Source: Candidatus Rhodoferax bjergmarkensis (lineage in GTDB: Bacteria; Pseudomonadota; Gammaproteobacteria; Burkholderiales; Burkholderiaceae_C). Taken from it: a DNA stretch of 64,000 bases. This document shows positions 44,920 through 53,803 of the stretch, piece after piece (position 1 is the first letter of the stretch; every line of letters starts with the position of its first letter). The stretch is taken from NCBI GenBank assembly GCA_016708345.1, contig JADJFX010000008.1, forward strand, positions 1 to 64,000. The letters are read 5' to 3'. The position numbers and the translations under genes were made by a program. A model generated the notes under the pieces. The model had not been told where the DNA came from and did no database searches. It worked only from the letters and a program-made list of their open reading frames with translations.

Positions 44920-45951
44920 TCACCTGTTGCCCAGCGCATGCCCGGCCTGCTGGTCGGCATGGTAGCTCGAACGCACCATGGCACCCACGGCGGCATGTTT
45001 GAAGCCCAGCTCGTAGGCACGGGCCTCAAACAGTTTGAAGGTATCGGGGTGAACATAACGCTTGACCGTGAGGTGCGCGCTCGAAGGTGCCAGGTACTGG
45101 CCGATGGTGAGCATGTCGATGTCGTGCGCGCGCATGTCCTGCATCACCTGCAACACCTCTTCATCGGTCTCGCCCAAACCGACCATGATGCCGCTCTTGG
45201 TGGGTACCGTGGGGTGCTGGGTTTTGAATTTTTTCAGCAGATTGAGCGAAAACTGGTAGTCGGAGCCGGGGCGGGCTTCTTTGTACAGACGCGGGGCGGT
45301 TTCCAGGTTGTGGTTCATCACATCGGGCGGTGCTGACTTGAAAATGGCCAGAGCTTTGTCGTCGCGGCCTCGAAAATCGGGCACCAGCACTTCGATCTGG
45401 GTAGCAGGCGCGAGCTGGCGAATTTGCGTGATGCAGTCCACAAAATGCTGCGCACCGCCGTCGCGCAAATCGTCGCGGTCTACGCTGGTGATGACCACGT
45501 ATTTGAGCTTCAACGCCGCAATGGTCTGGGCCAGCTTGAGTGGTTCGCTGGCATCCAGCGGGTCGGGGCGGCCGTGGCCCACGTCGCAAAACGGGCAGCG
45601 CCGGGTGCATTTGTCACCCATGATCATGAAGGTGGCCGTGCCTTTGCCAAAGCATTCGCCAATGTTGGGGCAGCTCGCCTCCTCGCACACCGTCACCAGT
45701 TTGTTGGCGCGCAGCGTGTCCTTGATTTCGTAAAAACGCGTAGAGGGGGAACCGGCCTTGACGCGAATCCACTCGGGCTTTTTGAGCACCTCGCCCGGCA
45801 CCACCTTGACCGGGATGCGCGACAGCTTGGCCTGTGCTTTTTGCTTGACGCTGGGGTCGTAGGCACCAGCTGAACCGGTGGTCGGCGTGGCGCTGCCTGC
45901 AGCGGCGCTGGCAGCGTGAAGGTCAGGTTGGGTGGCTTCGGGTTTGCTCAT
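44920..45951 (-). CDS. lipA: lipoyl synthase
   Basis: 343 residues from ATG 45951 (MSKPEATQPDLHAASAAAGS); an in-frame start six codons earlier is possible. A radical SAM enzyme that inserts two sulfurs into octanoyl groups of lipoate-dependent enzymes. Auxiliary cluster ligands CEEASCPNIGEC and radical SAM cluster CTRRCPFC are both present, along with VVITSVDRDDLRDGGA and the C-terminal RSSYHA (R-S-S-Y). The N-terminal about 45 residues are a low-complexity Ala/Ser/Thr extension. No lipB lies next to it in this window. Confidence 0.96.
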   Translation of the reverse strand: MSKPEATQPDLHAASAAAGSATPTTGSAGAYDPSVKQKAQAKLSRIPVKVVPGEVLKKPEWIRVKAGSPSTRFYEIKDTLRANKLVTVCEEASCPNIGECFGKGTATFMIMGDKCTRRCPFCDVGHGRPDPLDASEPLKLAQTIAALKLKYVVITSVDRDDLRDGGAQHFVDCITQIRQLAPATQIEVLVPDFRGRDDKALAIFKSAPPDVMNHNLETAPRLYKEARPGSDYQFSLNLLKKFKTQHPTVPTKSGIMVGLGETDEEVLQVMQDMRAHDIDMLTIGQYLAPSSAHLTVKRYVHPDTFKLFEARAYELGFKHAAVGAMVRSSYHADQQAGHALGNR

Positions 45952-46036
45952 GCGCTTATTGTCGCGCACCGAAAGCTAAACGGCGTTCACAGCAGGAGCA
46001 GGCCGAAATCCTTGCAATGGCTTACGTACGGTTTTA

Positions 46037-46097
46037 AGCAAAATTGGCCTCTAGCGCTTGTCTAGCTTGCGCGAGCAGCTATCAAGATAATAGTAAA
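46037..46097. repeat. dispersed short repeat, copy H (inverted)
   Basis: Reverse strand: TTACTATTATCTTGATAGCT, then GCTCGCGCAAGCTAGACAAG and CGCTAGAGGCCAATTTTG. This is the alternative subtype of the repeat, with AGACAAGCGCTAGAGG in the right half instead of ATGAATACGTGCG. Confidence 0.8.
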
Positions 46098-46120
46098 TAA
46101 CGCCCATTTATGCCCAAAAC

Positions 46121-47083
46121 CTACGGCGCTTTGCCCAACCCAAGCTTGTCCACCAGCGCTTTTTCACGCAAAAAAGTCTCCTGCGCAAACTTGCTGTAAC
46201 CCGCTGAACTCATGTACATGGGCACCATGTCGTAGCGTGCCAGGGCGGCTTTGTAGTTTTCCTGCTCCATGGCCTGCTTGAAGGCGTCGTGCAGGTGCTG
46301 AACGAGTGCGGGCGGTGTGTCACGCGGCGCGCCCAGGCCAAATGGTGAGTTTTGCACCAAGCCCAGCCCAAGCTCCTTGAGTGTGGGTGCGTCGGGGAAC
46401 TTCGGCAAACGCTGCTCGCCCCAAGTGTTGATGACGCGCAGCTTGCCTGCCTCTACCAAGGGCGCAAAGCCGGTCGAATCGGCGGCAGACATGATGTGCC
46501 CGCCCGCAATCGCCTGCATAAGGTCTGCGCTGCCTTTGTAGGGAATGTGCAGCAATTCCAGGCCCAGTTTCTGGGCGATCAGTTCCATGGTCAGGTGCGG
46601 GCTGGTCAGCGTGCCGGTGGAGCCGTAGCTCAGCTTGCCCGGGTTGGCCTTGGCCCAGCCGACAAAGTGGGTCCAGCTCTTGAGCGGTGAATCAGCCGGC
46701 ACCACCAAGCCAAAGGCGTAGCCGGTGACATTGAGCACGTAACGGATGTCCTTGACCGGGTCCCAATTGATTTTGGTGGTGTACGGCAGGCGAAACACGC
46801 CCAGCGGTATTTGCGCCAGCGTGTAGCCATCGGGCGTGGCGGTTTGCAGTGCCTGCGCAGGCAAAGTGCCACCAGCGCCGGGCTTGTTTTCCACAATCAC
46901 ACTTTGCCCCAGAATTTTGGCGGCGTTTTCGGCCAGCACCCGCATGGTGATGTCAGTCGGTCCACCCGCCGGGAAGGCCACAATGAGTTTGATGGGCCTG
47001 CTTGGGAAGCTCTGGGCTTGCGCCCCGAAGGCGGCGCTGGCCATGGCGGCCCCGGCGAGTTGAACGAGTTGGCGGCGCTGCAT
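46121..47083 (-). CDS. Bug-family tripartite tricarboxylate transporter substrate-binding protein
   Basis: 320 residues. Signal peptide MQRRQLVQLAGAAMASAAFG-AQAQ (cleavage after AQA), then PSRPIKLIVAFPAGGPTDIT, NKPGAGGTLPAQAL and KLSYGSTGTLTSPHLTMELI, the conserved blocks of Bug/TctC periplasmic receptors, abundant in Burkholderiales. They bind carboxylates or similar small molecules. No TctA/TctB membrane genes are nearby, which is usual for orphan Bug proteins; ligand unknown. Confidence 0.9.
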   Translation of the reverse strand: MQRRQLVQLAGAAMASAAFGAQAQSFPSRPIKLIVAFPAGGPTDITMRVLAENAAKILGQSVIVENKPGAGGTLPAQALQTATPDGYTLAQIPLGVFRLPYTTKINWDPVKDIRYVLNVTGYAFGLVVPADSPLKSWTHFVGWAKANPGKLSYGSTGTLTSPHLTMELIAQKLGLELLHIPYKGSADLMQAIAGGHIMSAADSTGFAPLVEAGKLRVINTWGEQRLPKFPDAPTLKELGLGLVQNSPFGLGAPRDTPPALVQHLHDAFKQAMEQENYKAALARYDMVPMYMSSAGYSKFAQETFLREKALVDKLGLGKAP

Positions 47084-47238
47084 GAAAATTACTCCTGAAA
47101 AGATAGCTGGTCGCGCATGTTAACCGGGCGCTGCAGCCCAAAAATAGGCTGACCAGCCCATAGGCCTGCGTACCGGCTTGCTCCGCACCACGTTGTCTTT
47201 GAATCCCCGCGATGCACGTGGTTTCCAAGCGCCAACGC

Positions 47239-47403
47239 TATAATTTTCCGCTTGATACCAATCAATCTGCCAGAAGTGGCCGCTAGCTCAGCGCACCCTC
47301 AACCCCCTCGTCACTTTGGGCTCCCAAAAGTCCAAATGTCATCTGGACGTTGCGAGGCGGCCCCGGCAAATGGTTTTTCTGCCAACCCTCACCGAGACAC
47401 ACC
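47239..47403 (+). promoter_or_regulatory. putative leader of the ethylmalonyl-CoA operon
   Basis: TATAAT at 47239-47244 could be a -10 box, but no good -35 lies 16-18 bases upstream, so an activator or a different promoter is possible. The leader before ATG 47404 is about 150 bases and C-rich, without an obvious ribosome binding site close to the ATG (CCGAGACACACC). Confidence 0.3.
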
Positions 47404-48846
47404 ATGAAGTTCACCCTGACCCCTGACGAAGTGCATGCCTATTGCCAGGAATTGGCCCAGTCCAATGGCGAGTTCAAATCACACTACCCTGCGGACTCCT
47501 TTGAACGCCAGCCGGTCCATACCGTTTACGGGGGTGCCAACCTGTTCAAGGCCGGGTTTGCCAGCAAGCTCGGTGATCTTGCCCTCAAGACACTGGACAC
47601 CTACGCGCCCAACTACGGCGTGTTTGCCCGTGCGCTGGGCCTGCCCGGTGCCGACACGCTGCCCGCCAACTCGATCGAACTGGCCGGCCTGACCCGCGCG
47701 CTGGAAGAAAACGCTGACAAAGTGCGTGTGTCCAACCCCCCGGCCTGGCTGGCCTACACGGTCTACAACCGGGTGCTGCACAAACTCAAAACCGAGGCGA
47801 TTGAAGACAACCGCATCGACTTTGAAGACGGCTACGGCAACCGCCCCGACGCCGAAGAAGACGGCCACGCTGTCCAGGCAGCCGATGAAGTGGCCCAAGG
47901 CATGGCCGACAAGATCTTGTCGCCCTTCATCGGGATTCGGGTCAAAACCTTTTCGGATGAATGCAAGGCACGCTCAATCCGCACGCTGGACATTTTTCTG
48001 ACCCGGCTGGCTGAAAAGACGGGCGGCAAGCTGCCCGACAACTTCATCGTCACGCTGCCCAAGGTGGTGACGGCTGCGCAGGTCAGCACCTGCGCCAAGA
48101 TTTTGGCCAACCTTGAAGCCAAGCTGGGCTTTGCCAAAGATTCGCTGCGCATGGAAATCATGATCGAAACGACCCAGTCGATCATCAACTACAAGGGGGA
48201 GAACACAGTGCCCTTGCTGGTGGAAGCAGCGGGTGGGCGTTGCCGATCTGCCGTGTTTGGCACCTACGACTACACGGCTTCGTGCAACATCACCGCCGCC
48301 CACCAGGGCCACACCCACCCGGCATGCGACTTTGCTCGCCATGTGCTGCAGGTCAGCCTGGCCGGAACCGGCATCACCATCAGCGACGGCGCGACCACCA
48401 GCATGCCGATCGGCCCGCACAAGGCGCCGAAAGATGGCGCTTTGACGCCCCTGCAGCAGGAAGAAAACCGCGCTGTGGTGCACGGCGCCTGGAAGCTGCA
48501 TTTCGACAACATCATGCACTCGCTGCGCCACGCCTATTACCAAGGCTGGGACTTGAACCCCGGACAGTTGCCGGTGCGTTATGCGGCCATCGACACCTTC
48601 TTTTTGAGCGGCCTGGCCGACGCCTCGGCGCGCCTGAATGCCTTCTTGAACAAAGCCGCGCAAGCTACTCTGGTTGGCAACACCTTTGACGATGCGGCCA
48701 CCGGGCAAGGTTTGCTGAATTTCTTCCTGCGTGGCATGGCCTGCGGTGCCATCACAGAGCAGGAAGTGCTGGCCACTGGCATCACGCTCGATGAGCTGCG
48801 GTCGCGCTCGTTTGTGCACATTGTCAACAACCGCACTAAAAAATAA
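47404..48846 (+). CDS. DUF6986/HpcH-HpaI-type lyase, candidate beta-methylmalyl-CoA/malyl-CoA lyase
   Basis: 480 residues from ATG 47404. It has the HpcH/HpaI aldolase (citrate lyase beta-like) TIM-barrel pattern: IDFEDGYGNRPDAEEDGHAV (acidic metal site, about 139), IGIRVKTFSDE, VTLPKVVTAAQVS, RMEIMIETTQSII, and FGTYDYTASCNITAAHQGHT. This is the larger form now called DUF6986, formerly annotated as aldolase or 'phosphoenolpyruvate kinase', and is about 150 residues longer than canonical Mcl1. As first gene of the mcd-mch-ecm-meaB-ccr operon it stands where a lyase splitting beta-methylmalyl-CoA into glyoxylate and propionyl-CoA is needed. Activity is inferred from context, not known from family. 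Confidence 0.7.
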   Translation: MKFTLTPDEVHAYCQELAQSNGEFKSHYPADSFERQPVHTVYGGANLFKAGFASKLGDLALKTLDTYAPNYGVFARALGLPGADTLPANSIELAGLTRALEENADKVRVSNPPAWLAYTVYNRVLHKLKTEAIEDNRIDFEDGYGNRPDAEEDGHAVQAADEVAQGMADKILSPFIGIRVKTFSDECKARSIRTLDIFLTRLAEKTGGKLPDNFIVTLPKVVTAAQVSTCAKILANLEAKLGFAKDSLRMEIMIETTQSIINYKGENTVPLLVEAAGGRCRSAVFGTYDYTASCNITAAHQGHTHPACDFARHVLQVSLAGTGITISDGATTSMPIGPHKAPKDGALTPLQQEENRAVVHGAWKLHFDNIMHSLRHAYYQGWDLNPGQLPVRYAAIDTFFLSGLADASARLNAFLNKAAQATLVGNTFDDAATGQGLLNFFLRGMACGAITEQEVLATGITLDELRSRSFVHIVNNRTKK

Positions 48847-48878
48847 TCGCGTCGCAATAACCAAACAAGGGATGAGCC

Positions 48879-50552
48879 ATGACTGAAGTCAAACGTGGGA
48901 TGGAAGAAGCACAGCGGTATCTGGACGTGGCCGATGCACTGGTCAAGAAGTCGCTGGTCTGGATCAAAGGCCAATGTGCAGGCGGCAAAGGCCTGTCCGG
49001 CGACAAGCTCGATGAGCACCAAGTCGCCAGTTTTGACCTGGCCTGGTGCGAGGCCGAGATCACCGGCGCGCGCTTTGCCATTGAGTACGCAGGTCGCGTG
49101 GCGGACAAGGCGCATGCGTCCACCGCTGATGCCAGTCTGGAAGGTCAAATGACCCTGATGTTTTGCGCCGAAGCGCTGCAAAACACGCGCAACCGCCTGT
49201 GGGCGCGGCCGCAAAATTTTGGCTTGAACGACGCCGATATTGCCACCTTGTTGACTGCCGACATCAGTCATTTCTGCCAGAAGCAAATGGACGCCAACAC
49301 CCTGAGTGCCCTGGGCACCCGCGTGCTCAATGGTGCAGAAGGCGACTACCTGCTAGGTGACGATGCCCTGATGATGCAGGATTCGTTCCGCAAGCTGGCC
49401 ACCAATGTTGTGGCACCGCTGGCAGAAAAAATCCACCGCGAAGACCTGGTCATTCCGCAAGAAATTTTGCAACCCTTGACCGAAATGGGCTGCTTTGGCC
49501 TGTCCATCCCCGAGCGTTTTGGTGGCATCCAGAGCAACGATCACGAAGACAACATGGGCATGATTGTGGTCACCGAAGAGTTGTCGCGCGCTTCGCTGGG
49601 CGGGGCAGGCAGCCTGATCACGCGCCCGGAAATTCTCAGCCGCGCCCTGCTCAAGGGTGGCACTGATGCGCAGCGCGAAAAGTGGCTGCCCAAGCTGGCG
49701 GTGGCCGAGCCCCTGTGCGCCGTGGCCGTCACCGAGCCGGATGCCGGTTCCGACGTGGCCGCCATGCGGCTCAAGGCCACCAAGGTGGAAGGCGGCTGGC
49801 AACTCAACGGCGTCAAAACCTGGTGCACCATGGCGGGTAAGGCCGGGGTGCTGATGGTGCTGGCGCGCACCAACCCTGATGCCAGCCTGGGCCACAAGGG
49901 ACTGAGCATGTTTTTGCTGGAGAAGGATGTCTTTGAGGGCCACGATTTTGAATTCCGTCAGCCTCAAGGCGGCCTGTTGACCGGGCGAGCCATTGCGACC
50001 ATTGGCTACCGTGGCATGCATTCCTACGAGGTGTTTTTCGACAACATTTTTGTGCCGGATGACAACCTGATCGGTGGCCCCGAGGGTGAAGGAAAAGGTT
50101 TTTACACCGCCATGGCCGGTTTTGCCGGCGGGCGTATCCAGACGGCGGCACGCGCCATTGGCGTCATGCAGGCGGCGTTTGACCGGGCCGTGTTGTACGC
50201 CAAAGACCGCAAGGTGTTTGGCAAGCCGATTGGCGACTACCAGCTCACCTTGGCCAAGCTGGCCCGCATGGCCACGCTGCTCACCATTTCGCGCCAGTTC
50301 ACCTACGCCGTGGGGCGTTTGATGGACAAGGGCGAGGGCCAGATGGAAGCCAGCATGGTCAAGCTGTTCACCTGCCGCACGGCTGAGTGGCTCACGCGTG
50401 AAGCCATGCAGATTCACGGCGGCATGGGTTACGCCGAAGAGACGGCGGTGAGCCGCTATTTTGTCGATGCGCGTGTGTTGTCCATCTTTGAAGGGGCCGA
50501 GGAAACGCTGGCTCTGAAGGTGATTGCACGCGCCATGATTGAAGCCGCTTAA
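48879..50552 (+). CDS. mcd: methylsuccinyl-CoA dehydrogenase
   Basis: 557 residues. Long acyl-CoA dehydrogenase form: an about 160-residue N-terminal extension (helical, MTEVKRGMEEAQRYLDVADA) precedes the dehydrogenase core (ALMMQDSFRKLATNVVAPLA, LCAVAVTEPDAGSDVAAMRL, RKVFGKPIGDYQLTLAKLAR, MQIHGGMGYAEETAVSRYFV). The extension and operon match Mcd of the ethylmalonyl-CoA pathway, which oxidises (2S)-methylsuccinyl-CoA to mesaconyl-CoA. AAGGGATGAGCC before the ATG is a good ribosome binding site. C-terminal FEGAEETLALKVIARAM carries the conserved active-site-end region. Confidence 0.92.
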   Translation: MTEVKRGMEEAQRYLDVADALVKKSLVWIKGQCAGGKGLSGDKLDEHQVASFDLAWCEAEITGARFAIEYAGRVADKAHASTADASLEGQMTLMFCAEALQNTRNRLWARPQNFGLNDADIATLLTADISHFCQKQMDANTLSALGTRVLNGAEGDYLLGDDALMMQDSFRKLATNVVAPLAEKIHREDLVIPQEILQPLTEMGCFGLSIPERFGGIQSNDHEDNMGMIVVTEELSRASLGGAGSLITRPEILSRALLKGGTDAQREKWLPKLAVAEPLCAVAVTEPDAGSDVAAMRLKATKVEGGWQLNGVKTWCTMAGKAGVLMVLARTNPDASLGHKGLSMFLLEKDVFEGHDFEFRQPQGGLLTGRAIATIGYRGMHSYEVFFDNIFVPDDNLIGGPEGEGKGFYTAMAGFAGGRIQTAARAIGVMQAAFDRAVLYAKDRKVFGKPIGDYQLTLAKLARMATLLTISRQFTYAVGRLMDKGEGQMEASMVKLFTCRTAEWLTREAMQIHGGMGYAEETAVSRYFVDARVLSIFEGAEETLALKVIARAMIEAA

Positions 50553-50593
50553 ATTTATCTCGCTCCCGGCACCCGCCCCAGAAAGACCTCACC

Positions 50594-51773
50594 ATGTCAC
50601 AGCAAGTTCGTTTCAAACCGCAAGCCGAGTTGGCGGCCACTATCCCGGTCAATGTTGAAAAAGTCCGCCACCCACACTACGGACGCTACCTGGAAGAGTT
50701 TGTGCCGGGCAACGTATTTGCCCACCCGCGCGGCTTTACCTTTTTGCCTTCGCAAATGGAAGCTTTTGCCCGCACCTACCTGCAGTGCAACCCGCTTTAC
50801 CTGAATGCCGAATATGCCCGCGCACATGGCTTTGCTGACCTTGTGGCATCGCCGCAAATGGTGTTCAACGTGGTGCTGTCGCTGGGCGTGCAGAACGACT
50901 CCGAGAAAGCCATGGCGAATCTGGGTTACTACGATGCACAATTTTTGCAGCCCGTTTACCCGACGGACACGATCCGCGCCTTCACCAAGGTAATGGACCG
51001 CAAAGACCGCGGCGCGGGCAAGCCCGGCATTGCAACCATCCGCACGCTGGGCGTAAACCAACATGGCGCGGTGGTGCTGCAGTACGAGCGCAAGATCATG
51101 GTTGCAGGGCGCGGTGACCGCCCGGCCACCACCCCGCTGCCAACCGGCCCCATGGCTGAGTTCCCCTGGGTGGAAGAGGCGTGTGTGTCGCTGCCGGATT
51201 TTCCAGCAAGCACACCCTCCAGGCTGACCGGTCCCAACTCGTGGTTTGAAGACTTCTCGGTCGGCGAAATCATCGTGCATGCCAATGGCCGCACGATTAC
51301 CGACGAACACCTGGCACTGACCTATGCCGTAGGCAACACGCACCCGCTGCACTTTGACCGCGTGTTCAGCACCGGCTTGTCCGGCAAGATGAGCGGCGAC
51401 CCGATTGTGTATGGCGGTCTGGTGTTTGCCTGGCTGGAAGGCTTGGCCAGCCGTGATGTGAGCGAAAACAGCGTCTGGGAAATGGGCTTTACCGAGGGCT
51501 ACCACACGCAACCCGCCACCACGGGTGACACCGTGGCCGCGCTGTCGCGGGTACTGGCCATCGAAGACGCCCCCGGCGAACTGGCAAGCCAGGTTTGGCG
51601 TCGTCACCTTTCAACTGATTGGCGTGAAGAACATCAGTGCGGCTCAGGCTTTGTCCACGCACGGTGAAGACTTGTTCATCAAGGAAAATGACAAGAAAGA
51701 CCTGGGCAAGGAAAAGGTTGGCGACAAGATTTTCGAGATCGAACGGCGTCTTTTAATCAAGAAACGGGGCTAA
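50594..51773 (+). pseudogene. mch: mesaconyl-CoA hydratase with one frameshift near the 3' end
   Basis: Double hot-dog MaoC-like protein: from ATG 50594 MSQQVRFKPQAELAATIPVN, first domain FVPGNVFAHPRG, second domain FEDFSVGEIIVHANGRTITD and HPLHFDRVFSTGLSG-KMSGDPIVYGG. After DAPGELASQ (about 51590) the frame drifts; the next frame continues GVVTFQLIGVKNISAAQALS to KRG and TAA at 51773, which would give about 392 residues. One extra base in CCAGGTTTGG (51589-51598) accounts for it. Mch hydrates mesaconyl-CoA to beta-methylmalyl-CoA. As sequenced the last about 60 residues would be replaced by an aberrant tail. Confidence 0.9.
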
Positions 51774-51777
51774 CAAC

Positions 51778-53796
51778 ATGGCAGCCAACCCACCCAATCG
51801 CGACAAGCCATGGCTGATGCGGACCTACAGCGGTCACAGCTCGGCCAAAGCCTCCAACACCCTGTACCGCACCAACCTGGCAAAGGGCCAGACCGGCTTG
51901 TCGGTCGCTTTTGACTTGCCCACGCAAACCGGCTACGACGCGGACAGCCCGCTGGCGCGCGGCGAGGTGGGCAAGGTTGGCGTGCCCATCTCCCATATTG
52001 AGGACATGGACCAGTTGTTTGACCAGATTCCGCTGGACCAGATGAACACATCCATGACCATCAACGCCACTGCGCCGTGGTTGCTGGCCTTGTACATTGC
52101 ACTGGCGCAGCGGCGCGGTATTGATCCGAAAAAGCTCAGCGGCACTACGCAAAACGACATCATCAAAGAATATTTGTCGCGCGGCACTTACATCTACCCG
52201 CCCGGCCCGTCCATGCGGCTGATCGCGGACACCATCAACTACACGGTGCAGCATGTGCCCAAGTGGAACCCGACCAACATCTGCAGCTACCACTTGCAAG
52301 AAGCCGGTGCAACCCCGGTGCAGGAGCTGGCCTACGCCCTGTGCACGTCGATGGCGGTGCTGGACCGGGTGAAGGCATCCGGCGAGATCAAGGCCGAAGA
52401 ATTTCCGCAGGTGGTGGAGCGCATTTCTTTCTTTGTCAACGCGGGCATCCGCTTTGTCGAAGAGACCTGCAAAATGCGCGCCTTCGGCGAAATGTGGGAT
52501 GAAATCACCCAAACGCGCTACCAAGTGAATGATGCCAAAGCACGGCGTTTTCGCTACGGCGTACAGGTGAATTCACTGGGACTGACCGAGCCGCAACCCG
52601 AGAACAATGTGCAGCGCATCGTGCTGGAAATGCTGGCGGTGACGCTGTCCAAGAACGCCCGCGCCCGCGCCGTGCAACTGCCCGCCTGGAACGAGGCCAT
52701 GGGTCTGCCACGCCCGTGGGACCAGCAATGGGCGCTGCGCATGCAGCAAGTGATGGCTTATGAGACCGATTTGCTCGAATACGGCGACATTCTGGACGGC
52801 TCGCCCGTGATCGCTGCCAAGGTCAAGGAACTCATCGAGGGTGCCAAGGCCGAGATCGCCAATGTGGAAGCGCAGGGCGGCATGATAGCGGCCATTGAGT
52901 CGGGTTACATCAAGCGCGAACTGGTACGCAGCCACATGAACCGCTTGCGCGCCATCGAGTCGGGCGATTTGAAAATCATTGGTGTTAACTGCTTCAAGGA
53001 AACCGCCGAGTCGCCCCTCACGCTGGGTAGCGACGGTGGCATCATGAAAGCCAATCCGGCCGCCGAGCGGGAGCAGATTGAGCGTTTGCAGGCGCATCGT
53101 CAACGTCGTGACAACGTGGAGGTACAGGCCGCCTTGAAGGCTTTGACCGATGCAGCGAAGAGTGGTGACAACATCATGCCGAGCTCGATCCGTTGCGCTT
53201 TGGCAGGGGTCACGACCGGCGAATGGGGCGACTCCTTGCGCGCGGTGTTTGGCGAGTTCCGTCCACCCACAGGCATTGACATTTCCGCCAATGCCAACGA
53301 CACCAAGGGCAATAAAGACCTGGTGACCACCCTGCGCGAGCGCGTCAACAGCACCGGCCAGGAATTGGGTCGCCCCTTGAAACTGCTGGTGGGCAAACCG
53401 GGGCTGGACGGTCATTCGAATGGTGCCGAGCAGATTGCTGTGAAGGCTCGTGATGTGGGCTTTGAAGTCGTTTACGACGGCATTCGCCTCACGCCCCAGC
53501 AAATCGCTCAGGCGGCTCAAGAAGAAGGCGCGCACATGGTGGGTTTGTCGATTCTCTCGGGCAGCCACATGGAGCTTGTGAAAACCGTGGTTCAGGAAAT
53601 GGCCTCGCGCGAGTTATCGCAGGTTCCGGTGATCGCTGGCGGCATCATTCCGCTGGAAGATGCCGAAAAACTCAAGGCACTCGGTTTGAAAGCGGTGTAC
53701 ACCCCCAAAGATTTTGATTTCAACATGATCATGGGTGACATGGTGGACATCATTCGCAAGAACTGCGATTTGAAACCGTTTGGCCCCTTGCCCTGA
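51778..53796 (+). CDS. ecm: ethylmalonyl-CoA mutase
   Basis: 672 residues, one chain combining the substrate barrel and the C-terminal B12 domain. KPWLMRTYSGHSSAKASNTL and LSVAFDLPTQTGYDADSPLA open the barrel; MTINATAPWLLALYIA follows; the cobalamin motif DxHxxG is GKPGLDGHSNGAEQIA (residue about 540) with LSGSHMELV and VIAGGIIP. It converts (2R)-ethylmalonyl-CoA to (2S)-methylsuccinyl-CoA. RTYSGHSSAKASN distinguishes Ecm/MeaA from methylmalonyl-CoA mutase. The gene begins four bases behind the mch stop. Confidence 0.95.
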   Translation: MAANPPNRDKPWLMRTYSGHSSAKASNTLYRTNLAKGQTGLSVAFDLPTQTGYDADSPLARGEVGKVGVPISHIEDMDQLFDQIPLDQMNTSMTINATAPWLLALYIALAQRRGIDPKKLSGTTQNDIIKEYLSRGTYIYPPGPSMRLIADTINYTVQHVPKWNPTNICSYHLQEAGATPVQELAYALCTSMAVLDRVKASGEIKAEEFPQVVERISFFVNAGIRFVEETCKMRAFGEMWDEITQTRYQVNDAKARRFRYGVQVNSLGLTEPQPENNVQRIVLEMLAVTLSKNARARAVQLPAWNEAMGLPRPWDQQWALRMQQVMAYETDLLEYGDILDGSPVIAAKVKELIEGAKAEIANVEAQGGMIAAIESGYIKRELVRSHMNRLRAIESGDLKIIGVNCFKETAESPLTLGSDGGIMKANPAAEREQIERLQAHRQRRDNVEVQAALKALTDAAKSGDNIMPSSIRCALAGVTTGEWGDSLRAVFGEFRPPTGIDISANANDTKGNKDLVTTLRERVNSTGQELGRPLKLLVGKPGLDGHSNGAEQIAVKARDVGFEVVYDGIRLTPQQIAQAAQEEGAHMVGLSILSGSHMELVKTVVQEMASRELSQVPVIAGGIIPLEDAEKLKALGLKAVYTPKDFDFNMIMGDMVDIIRKNCDLKPFGPLP

Positions 53797-53803
53797 GATT
53801 GAC

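Noticed and set aside
47276..47305. tRNA-like start GGCCGCTAGCTCAGCGCACC
   Set aside because: It resembles the D-arm of a tRNA but no anticodon arm, T-arm or acceptor complement follows.
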